13,882 bases of DNA, taken from Sphingomonadaceae bacterium. GTDB taxonomy: Bacteria > Pseudomonadota > Alphaproteobacteria > Sphingomonadales > Sphingomonadaceae. The stretch lies in the NCBI GenBank assembly GCA_014380205.1, contig JACMKH010000038.1:1-13882 (forward strand), read 5' to 3'. The position numbers were made by a program, and so were the translations under genes. The first letter of the stretch is position 1. Each line of letters opens with the position of its first letter. This document shows, one piece after another, positions 7,243 through 13,637 of this stretch. Under the pieces are notes generated by a model that saw only the letters and a program-made list of their open reading frames with translations, did not search any database and was not told where the DNA came from.

Positions 7243-8232
7243 TCACAGCCTGACCAGCATCTTCCCCTTGTTCCCGCCCGAGAACAGCCCGAGGAACGCG
7301 TCGACCTGGCGGTCGAGCCCCTCGTGGACGGTCTCCTCGCTGGTCAGCTTGCCCGCCGCCGCCATCGCGCCCATGTCGGCGTAGAACTCGCCCATCCGGC
7401 TCATGAAGTCGGTGACGATGAACCCCTTGAGCATCAGCCGCTTGGCGATGATCGCCATCACGTAGCGGAAGGTCATCGGCTCGCCCGAGTTGTAGCCGCC
7501 GATCATCCCGCAGATCGCGAAGCGCGCGCGGTCGTTGGCGGCGGCGAAAGCGGCGTCGAGATGCTCGCCGCCGACATTGTCGAAATAGACGTCGATCCCC
7601 CGCGGCGCGGCCTCGGTCAGCTTGCGGACGAGCGGCCTCTCGGCCTTGTAGTCGACCGTCGCGTCCGCCCCGAGCGAGGCAACCCAGGCGCATTTGTCCG
7701 CGCCGCCCGCCGATCCGATCGCGGTCATCCCCTTGGCCTTGGCGATCTGGATCACGGTCGATCCGACCGCGCCCGCCGCCGCCGAGACGAACACCGTGTC
7801 GCCCTGCTTCGCCTCGGCGACCGCGAGCAGCCCGAAATAGGCGGTCATCCCGGGCATGCCGAGATAGCCGAGATAGGCCTGATCGGGGACGCCGAGCGCG
7901 GGGAGCTTCTGCGCCTGATCGGCCGGCAGCACGGCCTCGTCGCGCCAGCCCGCCATGTGGAGCACCTTGTCGCGCTCGGCGAAGCCCGCCGCGCGGCTCT
8001 CGACCACCTCGCCGACCGCGCCGCCCTGCATCGGCTCGCCGAGCTGGAAGGGCGGGACATAGCTCTTCACGTCGTTCATCCGCCCGCGCATGTACGGATC
8101 AACCGACAGCCACAGGTTGCGCACGCGAATCATGCCCTCGCCGAGCGCGGGCGTCGCGTGCTCCCTGAGCTCGAAATTCTCCGCCACGGGCATGCCGCTG
8201 GGGCGGGACATCAGGTGCCAGGCGCGCGCCAT
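7243..8232 (-). CDS. NADP-dependent MDR-family oxidoreductase (CurA/YncB-like enoyl or alkenal reductase)
   Basis: The open frame begins at ATG 8283, but the family N-terminus (MARAWHLMSRPSGMP) and a strong GAGGAGGAG just upstream place the start at 8232, giving 329 residues, normal for the family. Zinc-free medium-chain dehydrogenase/reductases of this group reduce the C=C bond of alpha,beta-unsaturated aldehydes and ketones with NADPH. Visible marks are WLSVDPYMRGRM (41-52), a nucleotide-binding loop AAAGAVGS (151-158) after VFVS, IDVYFDNVGG (213-222), and the C-terminal KGKMLVRL. The structural-zinc Cys cluster of true alcohol dehydrogenases is absent. The physiological substrate cannot be told. 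The gene ends exactly where the RTX remnant begins. It lies downstream of a terminator, so it probably has its own promoter in 8233-8285, where I see no clear consensus. Confidence 0.9.
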   Translation of the reverse strand: MARAWHLMSRPSGMPVAENFELREHATPALGEGMIRVRNLWLSVDPYMRGRMNDVKSYVPPFQLGEPMQGGAVGEVVESRAAGFAERDKVLHMAGWRDEAVLPADQAQKLPALGVPDQAYLGYLGMPGMTAYFGLLAVAEAKQGDTVFVSAAAGAVGSTVIQIAKAKGMTAIGSAGGADKCAWVASLGADATVDYKAERPLVRKLTEAAPRGIDVYFDNVGGEHLDAAFAAANDRARFAICGMIGGYNSGEPMTFRYVMAIIAKRLMLKGFIVTDFMSRMGEFYADMGAMAAAGKLTSEETVHEGLDRQVDAFLGLFSGGNKGKMLVRL

Positions 8233-8285
8233 CTTGCTCTCCTCCTCGAATGGGAGCGCCACTGTAGATGCGAACCCGGCCATGC

Positions 8286-8318
8286 AAAAGGCCCGGCCTC
8301 TCGAAAGAGACCGGGCCC
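8286..8318 (-). terminator. Rho-independent terminator of the SWFGD/DUF2171 gene
   Basis: On the minus strand GGCCCGGTCTCT, loop TTCG, then AGAGGCCGGGCC is followed by TTTT. The 12-bp stem has one T-G mismatch or wobble, a UUCG-type tetraloop and a short U-run, so it is a textbook intrinsic terminator about 40 bases after the stop codon at 8356. A second small hairpin (GCCGC-TTCG-GCGGC, about 8329-8342) precedes it. Confidence 0.88.
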
Positions 8319-8355
8319 CTGCGCCGGAGCCGCCGAAGCGGCGCCCTGCGTCGCG

Positions 8356-9219
8356 CTATTCGTCGTAGGTGCCCGAGAAGCTGCGGTTGAGCATGTGCGG
8401 CCCGCGCTCGCGGCCGCCGAACATCGCGTTGCCCTCGTCGGCCTCGCGCCACGCGCGCTTGGCCTCGTCGGCGGTGCGGTTGAGCGTCACCTTGTCGCTC
8501 ACCTCATCGACCCAGCTCGACGGGATCGAATGGTGCTGGCCGCCCGCGGCCGGATCCTGCCTGGCGAGGATGATCCGCTCGCCCTTGATGTAATCGACCT
8601 TGCCGACATGCTCGCCGTCCGAGCCGACCACCTCCTGGTCCTCCCTAACCGTGCCGACCGCGAGCCGCTGCTGGCGGCGCTTGTCGCGCCATTGGCCAAA
8701 CTCGCTGTCGAAGCGGCTCTGGTTCTCGCGGCGGAACTCGTCGTAGTCGCGGTCGTATTCGGCGAGCTGGCGTTCGCGCCATCCGCGATACTGGTCGTCT
8801 CCGCGCCGCGCCGTGTCGCGCTCATCGCCAACGCCGCCAAAGGCGTAGGGCGCGCCGAAGCCGAGGCCATAATCGAAGCCATAGGCGGTCGCGGGCGGGT
8901 TGAAATCGCGGCGATAGTCGTAGCCGCCATAGCGGCCCGAGCCTCGGCCAGAGTCGCGCGGCCCATAGTCGCGGCCCTGCTCGGGCTGATGGCGCGCGTC
9001 CATCCGCTCGTCGTAGCGGCGGCGGCGCTCGGCTTCCTCGTCGCCGAACCATGAGCGAATCTCGTCGCCCGCGCGATGGAAGAAGTCGCGATCGTCATAG
9101 TCGTAGTCGGAAGGGCGCGCGACGCGTCCGCGCTCGGATCCATAGCCGCGCGGTTCGCGCCCGTGGCCGCGCGTCTCGTCGCGCCGGCCCGGGCTGCGGT
9201 CGTAGCGTTCATATCCCAT
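8356..9219 (-). CDS. Disordered SWFGD-motif protein with C-terminal DUF2171 domain, probable stress protein
   Basis: The 287-residue protein starts at ATG 9219 after a good GGAGGA. Residues 1-180 are very rich in Arg, Asp, Gly and Tyr and should be largely disordered. They contain a conserved-looking block with SWFGDEEAERRRR (56-68), and RG/YG-rich stretches at 80-105. Residues ~188-257 match DUF2171: EVVGSDGEHVGKVDYIKGERIILAR, then HHSIPSSWVDEV and KVTLNRTADEAKRAW, a small PRC-barrel-like fold. The function is unknown. Related proteins in sphingomonads are often tied to general stress, which fits the EcfG-like promoter upstream. It is a single gene bounded by its own promoter and terminator. 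It is cytoplasmic, with no signal peptide or membrane helix. Confidence 0.87.
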   Translation of the reverse strand: MGYERYDRSPGRRDETRGHGREPRGYGSERGRVARPSDYDYDDRDFFHRAGDEIRSWFGDEEAERRRRYDERMDARHQPEQGRDYGPRDSGRGSGRYGGYDYRRDFNPPATAYGFDYGLGFGAPYAFGGVGDERDTARRGDDQYRGWRERQLAEYDRDYDEFRRENQSRFDSEFGQWRDKRRQQRLAVGTVREDQEVVGSDGEHVGKVDYIKGERIILARQDPAAGGQHHSIPSSWVDEVSDKVTLNRTADEAKRAWREADEGNAMFGGRERGPHMLNRSFSGTYDE

Positions 9220-9288
9220 GATGGTCCTCCACTCGCTGCGAATTGATCCAGCCGCACGCCGTTAAATCGCGCGGCGCTATGCCAAATG

Positions 9289-9313
9289 AACCGCCGATAA
9301 ACGGGCATGTTCC
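9289..9313 (-). promoter_or_regulatory. EcfG-type (general stress sigma) promoter for the SWFGD/DUF2171 gene
   Basis: On the minus strand GGAAC (9309-9313) is followed after exactly 16 bases by GGTT (9289-9292). The established EcfG consensus is GGAAC-N16/17-CGTT, so there is one mismatch. The match lies 70 bases upstream of the ATG, which leaves a ~60-base leader. Confidence 0.6.
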
Positions 9314-9437
9314 CATTGCGCGCCGAAGCGAGGCAGGCCCTCGTCGAGCCGCAAGCGGCTGATTTATTTCGGTCGGGCGGCGGCCATTGCATCGCGCAAA
9401 CGCCAGCGGTAAGGGGAGCGCCCGCCGCGTGGGCGAA

Positions 9438-9513
9438 GGGGCCGTAGCTCAGCTGGGAGAGCGCTGCAATCGCACTGCAGAGGTCAGGGGTTCGATCCCC
9501 CTCGGCTCCACCA
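9438..9513 (+). tRNA. tRNA-Ala (anticodon CGC)
   Basis: The full cloverleaf folds: acceptor GGGGCCG/CGGCTCC, D stem GCTC/GAGC, anticodon stem CTGCA/TGCAG with loop ATCGCAC (anticodon CGC at 34-36, reading GCG), and T arm AGGGG-TTCGATC-CCCCT. The encoded end is A73 plus CCA. The G3-U70 pair, the main alanine identity element, is present. A weak TTGCAT-N17-TAAGGG upstream (9387-9415) could be its promoter. Confidence 0.97.
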
Positions 9514-9515
9514 CC

Positions 9516-9579
9516 ATGATCAGGTTCGCAGTGCCCCGCGCTGCGAAGCCGTGTCCGGGGGACACGGCGACCTGATCAT
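9516..9579. repeat. 64-base nested inverted-repeat element able to form a three-way junction
   Basis: The outer arms ATGATCAGGT (9516-9525) and ACCTGATCAT (9570-9579) are perfectly complementary over 10 bp. Inside are two hairpins back to back: TTCGCAG/CTGCGAA (9525-9531 with 9541-9547; the first pair competes with the outer stem) with a 9-base loop, and GCCGTGTCC/GGACACGGC (9548-9556 with 9560-9568) with a GGG loop. Nearly every base is paired. It begins two bases after the tRNA CCA and ends 21 bases before the sulfotransferase start. No U-run follows, so it is not a standard intrinsic terminator. It could be a REP/REPIN-like element, a processing or protection structure for the tRNA 3' end, or a regulatory leader for the next gene. 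Confidence 0.8.
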
Positions 9580-9600
9580 CTCGAACGAGCATAGGAGCCC

Positions 9601-10392
9601 ATGCCAGCCGCCACCGATCGCTTGATCCTTCTCCACTATCACCTCTTCAAAAACGCCGGCACCTCGGTCGACGCGATGCTCGCCGCCAATTTCGGAGAGC
9701 GCTGGGCCGAGCAGGAGTTCCCGCAACCGCCGCGCGCGACCAATGTCGAATGGGTGCGCGAGCACCTTCTCGCCAATCCCGATCTCGCCGCGCTCTCCTC
9801 GCACACCGCGCTGATGCCCGTGCCCGAGATCGATGGCGTCGAGATCTTTCCGATCGTCTTCGTGCGCCATCCGCTGCTGCGCATCCGCTCGGCCTATATT
9901 TTCGAGCGCAACCAGCAGGTCGACACCGGCGGGTCGCGGCTCGCGCGCGGCGCCGATTTCGCGGGCTATCTGCGCGCGCTCCTCGCCAAGCGCCCGCCCA
10001 ACCAGGCGCGGAACTTCCAGACCGCGCGGCTCGCCTGGTTCGATCCCGACGAGAGCCGCCCTGCCCGCGCGCGCGCGCGCGGCGCGATCCGCGCGCTGCC
10101 CTTCGTCGGGCTCGTCGAGGATTACAATCGCTCGATCGCCCGTCTGGCCGCGCTGCTCAAGCCGCGTATTCCCGATTTCAAGCCGCTGGTCGTCCGCAAG
10201 AACGTGACGTCGGAGCAGGGACGATCGATCGACGAGCAACTCGCGGCGATCCGCGACGACATCGGTCCCGAGCTCTACGAGGAGCTCACCTCCGCGAACG
10301 CCGACGACCTCGCCGCCCACACCGAGATCGCGCATCGTTACGCGCGCCGCGCGCGCGAGGAGGAGGAGGCCCGTGCTCGCGCTCGCGCATGA
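9601..10392 (+). CDS. Sulfotransferase-family protein (Sulfotransfer_2-like)
   Basis: The 263-residue protein starts at ATG 9601 with AGGAG four to five bases upstream. It has the two PAPS-binding marks of the superfamily: a P-loop-like 5'-phosphosulfate segment LHYHLFKNAGTSVD (11-24; family form 'hxHIPKTAGTS') and the 3'-phosphate motif VFVRHPLLRIRSAY (86-99; family form 'RdPxxRhxSxY'). Such enzymes move sulfate from PAPS to a hydroxyl of a small molecule, lipid or sugar. There is no signal peptide or membrane helix, so it should be cytosolic. The C-terminus is Arg/Glu/Ala-rich and probably disordered. Its last 20 bases overlap the P450 gene, whose ribosome-binding site lies inside this gene, so the two are translationally coupled. 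The substrate is unknown. Confidence 0.82.
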   Translation: MPAATDRLILLHYHLFKNAGTSVDAMLAANFGERWAEQEFPQPPRATNVEWVREHLLANPDLAALSSHTALMPVPEIDGVEIFPIVFVRHPLLRIRSAYIFERNQQVDTGGSRLARGADFAGYLRALLAKRPPNQARNFQTARLAWFDPDESRPARARARGAIRALPFVGLVEDYNRSIARLAALLKPRIPDFKPLVVRKNVTSEQGRSIDEQLAAIRDDIGPELYEELTSANADDLAAHTEIAHRYARRAREEEEARARARA

Positions 10393-11707
10393 GAGCTATC
10401 GCCGCGCGGGATGGCGCGGCCCGCGCCATCCGCCGATCCATCCCGCGACCGGCATCGTCGATCTCGCCAATTTCGAGCTGTTCCGGAAGGGCCATCCGGT
10501 CGCGGGCTATGCCCGGCTTCATGCCGAGGCGCCGATCTACTGGCAGGACGAACCGGTCGAGGCCGAGCCCGGCTATTGGGCGATCTCGCGCTATGCCGAC
10601 GTCAAGGCGATCTCGAAGGATCCCGAGAGTTTCTCGAGCCAGAAGGGCGGGATTAACATCGCCTATGGCGATCCCGCCGACATGCACCCGCTGCTCACGC
10701 CGGGCGCGCTCGACAATATGATCGCGCTCGACGGCGAGCCGCACGTCGAGCTCCGCCGCCAGCACATGCCCTTCTTCACGCCGGGCTACATCCGCCGGCT
10801 CACGGCGAGGGTCGACGTCAAGGTCGCCGAGCTGCTCGACGCGCTCGCCACCAAGGCGCCGCGCTGCAACCTCGTCGACGCCTTCGCCGCCGAGCTGCCG
10901 CTGTTCACGCTCGCCGAGCTGCTCGGCGTCGATCAGGCGGACCGCCCGCGGCTCGCCCAGTGGATGGCCGATCTCGAGATGGCGATCTATTTCGGCGCGG
11001 TCCGCGAGGGCCAGCTGGCGCCTACGCCCGAGATCATCGCGGCCTATAACGGCTGGGAGGAGCGTATCCGCGAATTCTTCGACTATGGCATGCGCGAGAT
11101 CCGCGATCGCCAAGCGAACCCGCGCGACGACCTGATGTCGGCGATCGCCAACGCGGTGGTCGACGGCGGTCCGATGCCCGACATGTATCTCGCGGGCGCG
11201 TGGGAGCTGATCTTCATCGCGGGCAACGACACCACGCGCAACTCGATCAGCGGGATGATGCGGCTGCTCTCGGAGAATCCGGAGCAAAAGGCGAAGCTGC
11301 TCGCGAATATGGACCTGCTTCCCAACGCAATCCAGGAAGCCGTCCGGCTGATCAGCCCGGTGATCTATATGAAGCGCACCGCGACGCGCGACGCCGAGGT
11401 GGGGGGACAAAGCATCGCCGAGGGCGAGAAGCTCGTCATGTATTACGGCGCTGCCAACCGCGACCCCGCCGTGTTCGCCGATCCCGACCGCTTCGACGTC
11501 GCGCGCGAAAACGCCGCGCAGCATCTCGCCTTCGGCTTCGGCAAGCACGTCTGCCTCGGCCGGCAGATCGCGCTGATGCAGCTCGAAAGCGCTTATCGCC
11601 AACTCCTCGCGCGCTTCCCCGACATGACGATGGACGGCGAGATGGTCTGCGCGCCCAACAATTTCGTCCACGCGATCACCGAGATGCCCGTGCGCTTCTC
11701 ACGATAG
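10373..11707 (+). CDS. Cytochrome P450, bacterial class I type
   Basis: The start is GTG 10373, preceded by AGGAGGAGG within the upstream gene; the nearest ATG is out of frame. The 444-residue protein has every P450 mark: C-helix H-x-x-x-R (H124, R128), the I-helix oxygen-activation motif AGNDTTRN (283-290), ExxR as EAVR (322-325), and the heme loop FGFGKHVCLG (387-396) with Cys394 as axial ligand. It is soluble, with no membrane anchor. The pattern 'AGNDTTRNS' and 'MYYGAANRDPAVFADPDRFD' is like the CYP153/CYP125-type bacterial clades that hydroxylate alkyl chains, terpenes or sterol side chains, but I cannot assign a family. Ferredoxin and ferredoxin reductase are not in the window. Coupling to the sulfotransferase suggests that oxygenation and sulfation act in the same pathway. 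Confidence 0.95.
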   Translation: MLALAHESYRRAGWRGPRHPPIHPATGIVDLANFELFRKGHPVAGYARLHAEAPIYWQDEPVEAEPGYWAISRYADVKAISKDPESFSSQKGGINIAYGDPADMHPLLTPGALDNMIALDGEPHVELRRQHMPFFTPGYIRRLTARVDVKVAELLDALATKAPRCNLVDAFAAELPLFTLAELLGVDQADRPRLAQWMADLEMAIYFGAVREGQLAPTPEIIAAYNGWEERIREFFDYGMREIRDRQANPRDDLMSAIANAVVDGGPMPDMYLAGAWELIFIAGNDTTRNSISGMMRLLSENPEQKAKLLANMDLLPNAIQEAVRLISPVIYMKRTATRDAEVGGQSIAEGEKLVMYYGAANRDPAVFADPDRFDVARENAAQHLAFGFGKHVCLGRQIALMQLESAYRQLLARFPDMTMDGEMVCAPNNFVHAITEMPVRFSR

Positions 11708-11740
11708 GATTGGGTCAGCCTTCATACAGGTCGTTTCGGT

Positions 11741-11746
11741 TATATT
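11741..11746 (+). promoter_or_regulatory. Possible -10 element for the small membrane protein gene
   Basis: TATATT stands out in the GC-rich 71-base gap after the P450 gene, 33 bases upstream of the start. No good -35 lies at 16-18 bases. GGCCCC (11748-11753) and GGGGCC (11770-11775) could pair across the leader, just before the start codon. Confidence 0.25.
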
Positions 11747-11778
11747 GGGCCCCTTTCGTTGAACCATATGGGGCCGCC

Positions 11779-11970
11779 ATGTTTCATCAGTCCAATCTCG
11801 GCGATCCGCGCGCCTGGATCGCCTTCACCATCATCGCGCTGTTCGCCTACGCCTATGTCAGCGAGGCGGGCGACACGCTCGAGGGCGCGCTGATCGCCGC
11901 GTTCAACATCGCGATCGGCTATTATCTTGGCAGCTCGCGCGCGCGCGACGGCGCGGCGGGACCGCGGTGA
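11779..11970 (+). CDS. Small two-helix membrane protein, holin-like by context
   Basis: The 63-residue protein is read from ATG 11779. The frame is open far upstream, but only as a shadow of the P450 gene. Two hydrophobic segments are visible, at about 12-28 (WIAFTIIALFAYAYV) and 34-52 (LEGALIAAFNIAIGYYLGS), joined by a short acidic turn (SEAGD) and followed by a charged tail (SSRARDG). Size, two short helices and a charged C-terminus fit small holins, but they fit many other small membrane proteins too. It lies 157 bases upstream of an endolysin-like M15 peptidase in the same orientation. No known family is recognised from the sequence alone. The Shine-Dalgarno sequence is weak (GGGG). Confidence 0.68.
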   Translation: MFHQSNLGDPRAWIAFTIIALFAYAYVSEAGDTLEGALIAAFNIAIGYYLGSSRARDGAAGPR

Positions 11971-12083
11971 ATGCGACCGAGAAGGGCTTGCGTCCCTGAC
12001 GCGTTACATGCGGCGGGCTGCGCGTTGTGCGGCGGCAGGACGATAAGATCGCGCCGGATTCCGACTCGCAGGCGTAGGCAATC

Positions 12084-12097
12084 TATGTTAGTATAAG
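12084..12097 (+). promoter_or_regulatory. AT-rich -10-like island before the M15 peptidase gene
   Basis: TATGTTAGTATAAG is the only AT-rich patch in the 157-base gap 11971-12127 and holds three overlapping -10-like hexamers. No convincing -35 is present at the right distance. It suggests that the peptidase gene has its own promoter; I see nothing else in this gap. Confidence 0.3.
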
Positions 12098-12127
12098 GCA
12101 GAGGTCGCGCCATCCGAGGGCAAGACG

Positions 12128-12907
12128 ATGATCGATGATCGTTCAATCCAACGTGCGCTCAAGGCCAAGGGCCACTATGCCGACGAGATCGACGGGGTTT
12201 GGGGCAACGACTCCAGGAACGGAGTGCGGGCCGCGCTGATCGCCGCCGGCGTGGCCACGGCGGCGGGCTGGCCCGACCCGCGCTGCAAGTTCGCCTTTCA
12301 GCAGCTGATGTTGAAGGATCTCGGCATCGAGGTCGGCGACATCGACGGGGTGATCGGCCCGCAGACGCGCATCGCGCTCGAGAAATGGCAGAACCGGCTG
12401 CGCGGCGTTACTCCCCGCGAAGGTGAGGTCGCGCATCAACCCAGCATGTGGCCGCGCCAGCGCGACGTGCCCGGCTTCTATGGCATGGTGGGACAAAGCC
12501 AGCAGATGCTGACCCTGCCCTATCCGATGAAGCTCGCTTGGGATGTGTCCAAGCTCGTCACCCGGATCAGCGTGCACGCCAAGGTCCACGCATCGGCCGG
12601 ACGCGCCTTCTCCGCGATCAAGGCGCATTACGGCCCTGAAAAGATCGCCGCGCTAGGCCTCGATCTCTACGGCGGCAGCCTCAACGTGCGCAAGATGCGC
12701 GGCGGCAGCGCCTACTCGATGCACAGCTGGGGGATCGCGATCGATTTCGATCCCGAGCACAACCAGCTGCGCTGGGGCCGCGACCGCGCGCGGATGGCGC
12801 GCCCCGACACTGCGCCCTTCCTCGACATTTGGGAGAGCGAAGGTTGGATCAGCCTCGGCCGCGAGCGCAATTACGATTGGATGCATGTACAGGCGGCGCG
12901 GCTCTGA
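12128..12907 (+). CDS. Endolysin-like peptidoglycan hydrolase: two PG-binding-like repeats plus M15 peptidase
   Basis: The 259-residue protein starts at ATG 12128 with GAGGG seven bases upstream. Residues 4-36 (ALKAKGHYADEIDGVWGNDS) and 56-92 (LGIEVGDIDGVIGPQTRIAL) are two copies of a peptidoglycan-binding-type helical repeat. Residues ~145-257 are an M15 (D-Ala-D-Ala carboxypeptidase/L-Ala-D-Glu endopeptidase) zinc peptidase with ligands H199 and D206 in SMHSWGIAID and H253 in DWMHVQ. It should cut peptide cross-links or stems in the wall. There is no signal peptide, so on its own it would stay in the cytoplasm, as phage endolysins do before a holin releases them. The preceding small membrane protein could serve that role. 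A host wall-maintenance enzyme with an unusual export route is the main alternative. Confidence 0.85.
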   Translation: MIDDRSIQRALKAKGHYADEIDGVWGNDSRNGVRAALIAAGVATAAGWPDPRCKFAFQQLMLKDLGIEVGDIDGVIGPQTRIALEKWQNRLRGVTPREGEVAHQPSMWPRQRDVPGFYGMVGQSQQMLTLPYPMKLAWDVSKLVTRISVHAKVHASAGRAFSAIKAHYGPEKIAALGLDLYGGSLNVRKMRGGSAYSMHSWGIAIDFDPEHNQLRWGRDRARMARPDTAPFLDIWESEGWISLGRERNYDWMHVQAARL

Positions 12908-12955
12908 GCGAGGCCATCGCGCCGGCTTGAGAAATGCTTCGCCGACATGTGAACT

Positions 12956-13558
12956 TCATGAACTTTCGCGCGGCGGGCGTGGCGACAACAGCCGCTTGAG
13001 CAGCCGACCAGCGAACCATAGCAGCGCGATCGCGAAGCCCAGCGCGACGACAAAGACGATGATGGCGACCGCCGGATTGGCGAGCGCGGCGAACAGCAGA
13101 CTCCCGGTCGCCACATCCTCGACCCCCGAGACCAGAACATTGCTGAACGGCTCGGGGCTGGTGTTCACAACTGCGCGCGCGCTCGCCTTGGCGCCGTGGC
13201 CGAGCAGCGCCGCGCCTCCACCGAGCAGGAAAACGACGACCTGCCACGCCGGGTCGTCGGCGTCGACGATCGCGGCCGCGAGCAGCGCGCCGCCGACCGG
13301 GCGGATCAGCGTGTGGATCGCATCCCAAGCGCTGTCGAGCCAGGCGATCTTGTCGGCGAGGAACTCGGCCGCGAGCGCGATCGCCGCCGCGCCGATCACC
13401 CAGGGATTGGCGAGCACCGTGAGCATCTCGAGCTGCTCGGGCGCCGCGATCCAGCCCGTTCGCATCGCCAGCCCGGTCGCGAACACACAGAGATACAGCC
13501 GCCAACCCGCGAGCAGGCTGACCGATCCCGCCAGCGCCAGAAGCTCGACCGCGCCCAT
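12956..13558 (-). CDS. DUF4126 family membrane protein
   Basis: The frame is open from 13810, but the family N-terminus MGAVELLALAGSVSLLAGWR and the overlapping divergent NUDIX gene place the start at ATG 13558, giving 200 residues. It has about five hydrophobic segments. Two conserved soluble motifs are visible: ADKIAWLDSAWDAIHTLIRP (68-87) and VNTSPEPFSN (131-140) followed by an acidic ED, both typical of DUF4126. The function of the family is unknown. The tail is basic (RLLKRLLSPRPPRESS). The Shine-Dalgarno sequence is poor (CCGGG). It converges with the M15 peptidase gene (48-base gap, no terminator seen) and diverges from the NUDIX gene with 79 bases between starts. Confidence 0.85.
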   Translation of the reverse strand: MGAVELLALAGSVSLLAGWRLYLCVFATGLAMRTGWIAAPEQLEMLTVLANPWVIGAAAIALAAEFLADKIAWLDSAWDAIHTLIRPVGGALLAAAIVDADDPAWQVVVFLLGGGAALLGHGAKASARAVVNTSPEPFSNVLVSGVEDVATGSLLFAALANPAVAIIVFVVALGFAIALLWFAGRLLKRLLSPRPPRESS

Positions 13559-13588
13559 CCCGGCAGCGTGCCACGCCGAGCGGAGACG

Positions 13589-13606
13589 GACAAGCCGCCG
13601 CTTGTC
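13589..13606. promoter_or_regulatory. Inverted repeat in the divergent DUF4126/NUDIX intergenic region
   Basis: GACAAGC-CGCC-GCTTGTC is a perfect 7-bp inverted repeat in the middle of a 79-base gap between two divergent start codons. This is a position typical of an operator controlling both genes, but it could also be a chance hairpin. No clear -35/-10 pair is visible on either strand. Confidence 0.3.
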
Positions 13607-13637
13607 TGCACTGGTGAGCCACCTAAGTGCGAAGTCT

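Noticed and set aside
7093..9054. 653-codon open frame on the plus strand across the oxidoreductase and DUF2171 genes
   Set aside because: It is antisense to two well-supported genes, has a compositionally biased product rich in His, Arg, Ala and Val with no domain, and spans a clear terminator. It is an artefact of high GC content.
9347..9360. AGCCGCAAGCGGCT hairpin followed by GATTTATTT on the plus strand, terminator-like
   Set aside because: No plus-strand gene precedes it within reach, the stem is only 6 bp with a 2-base loop, and the T-run is interrupted.
9516..9575. 19-codon open frame starting MIRFAVPRAAK behind the tRNA
   Set aside because: It lies wholly inside the nested inverted repeat and has no ribosome-binding site. 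The sequence is better explained by base pairing than by coding.
10066..10086. Alternating GC run in the sulfotransferase gene (and similar runs near 7050 and 11940), possible Z-DNA
   Set aside because: They encode Arg-Ala runs or boundary residues, and such runs are common in genomes of this GC content.
9520..10335. 271-codon minus-strand frame opposite the sulfotransferase
   Set aside because: It has no motif or ribosome-binding site and runs into the palindromic element; the plus-strand frame has the PAPS-binding motifs.
10286..11671. 461-codon minus-strand frame opposite the P450 gene
   Set aside because: The P450 on the other strand has all catalytic motifs; this frame has none and is a GC-driven shadow.
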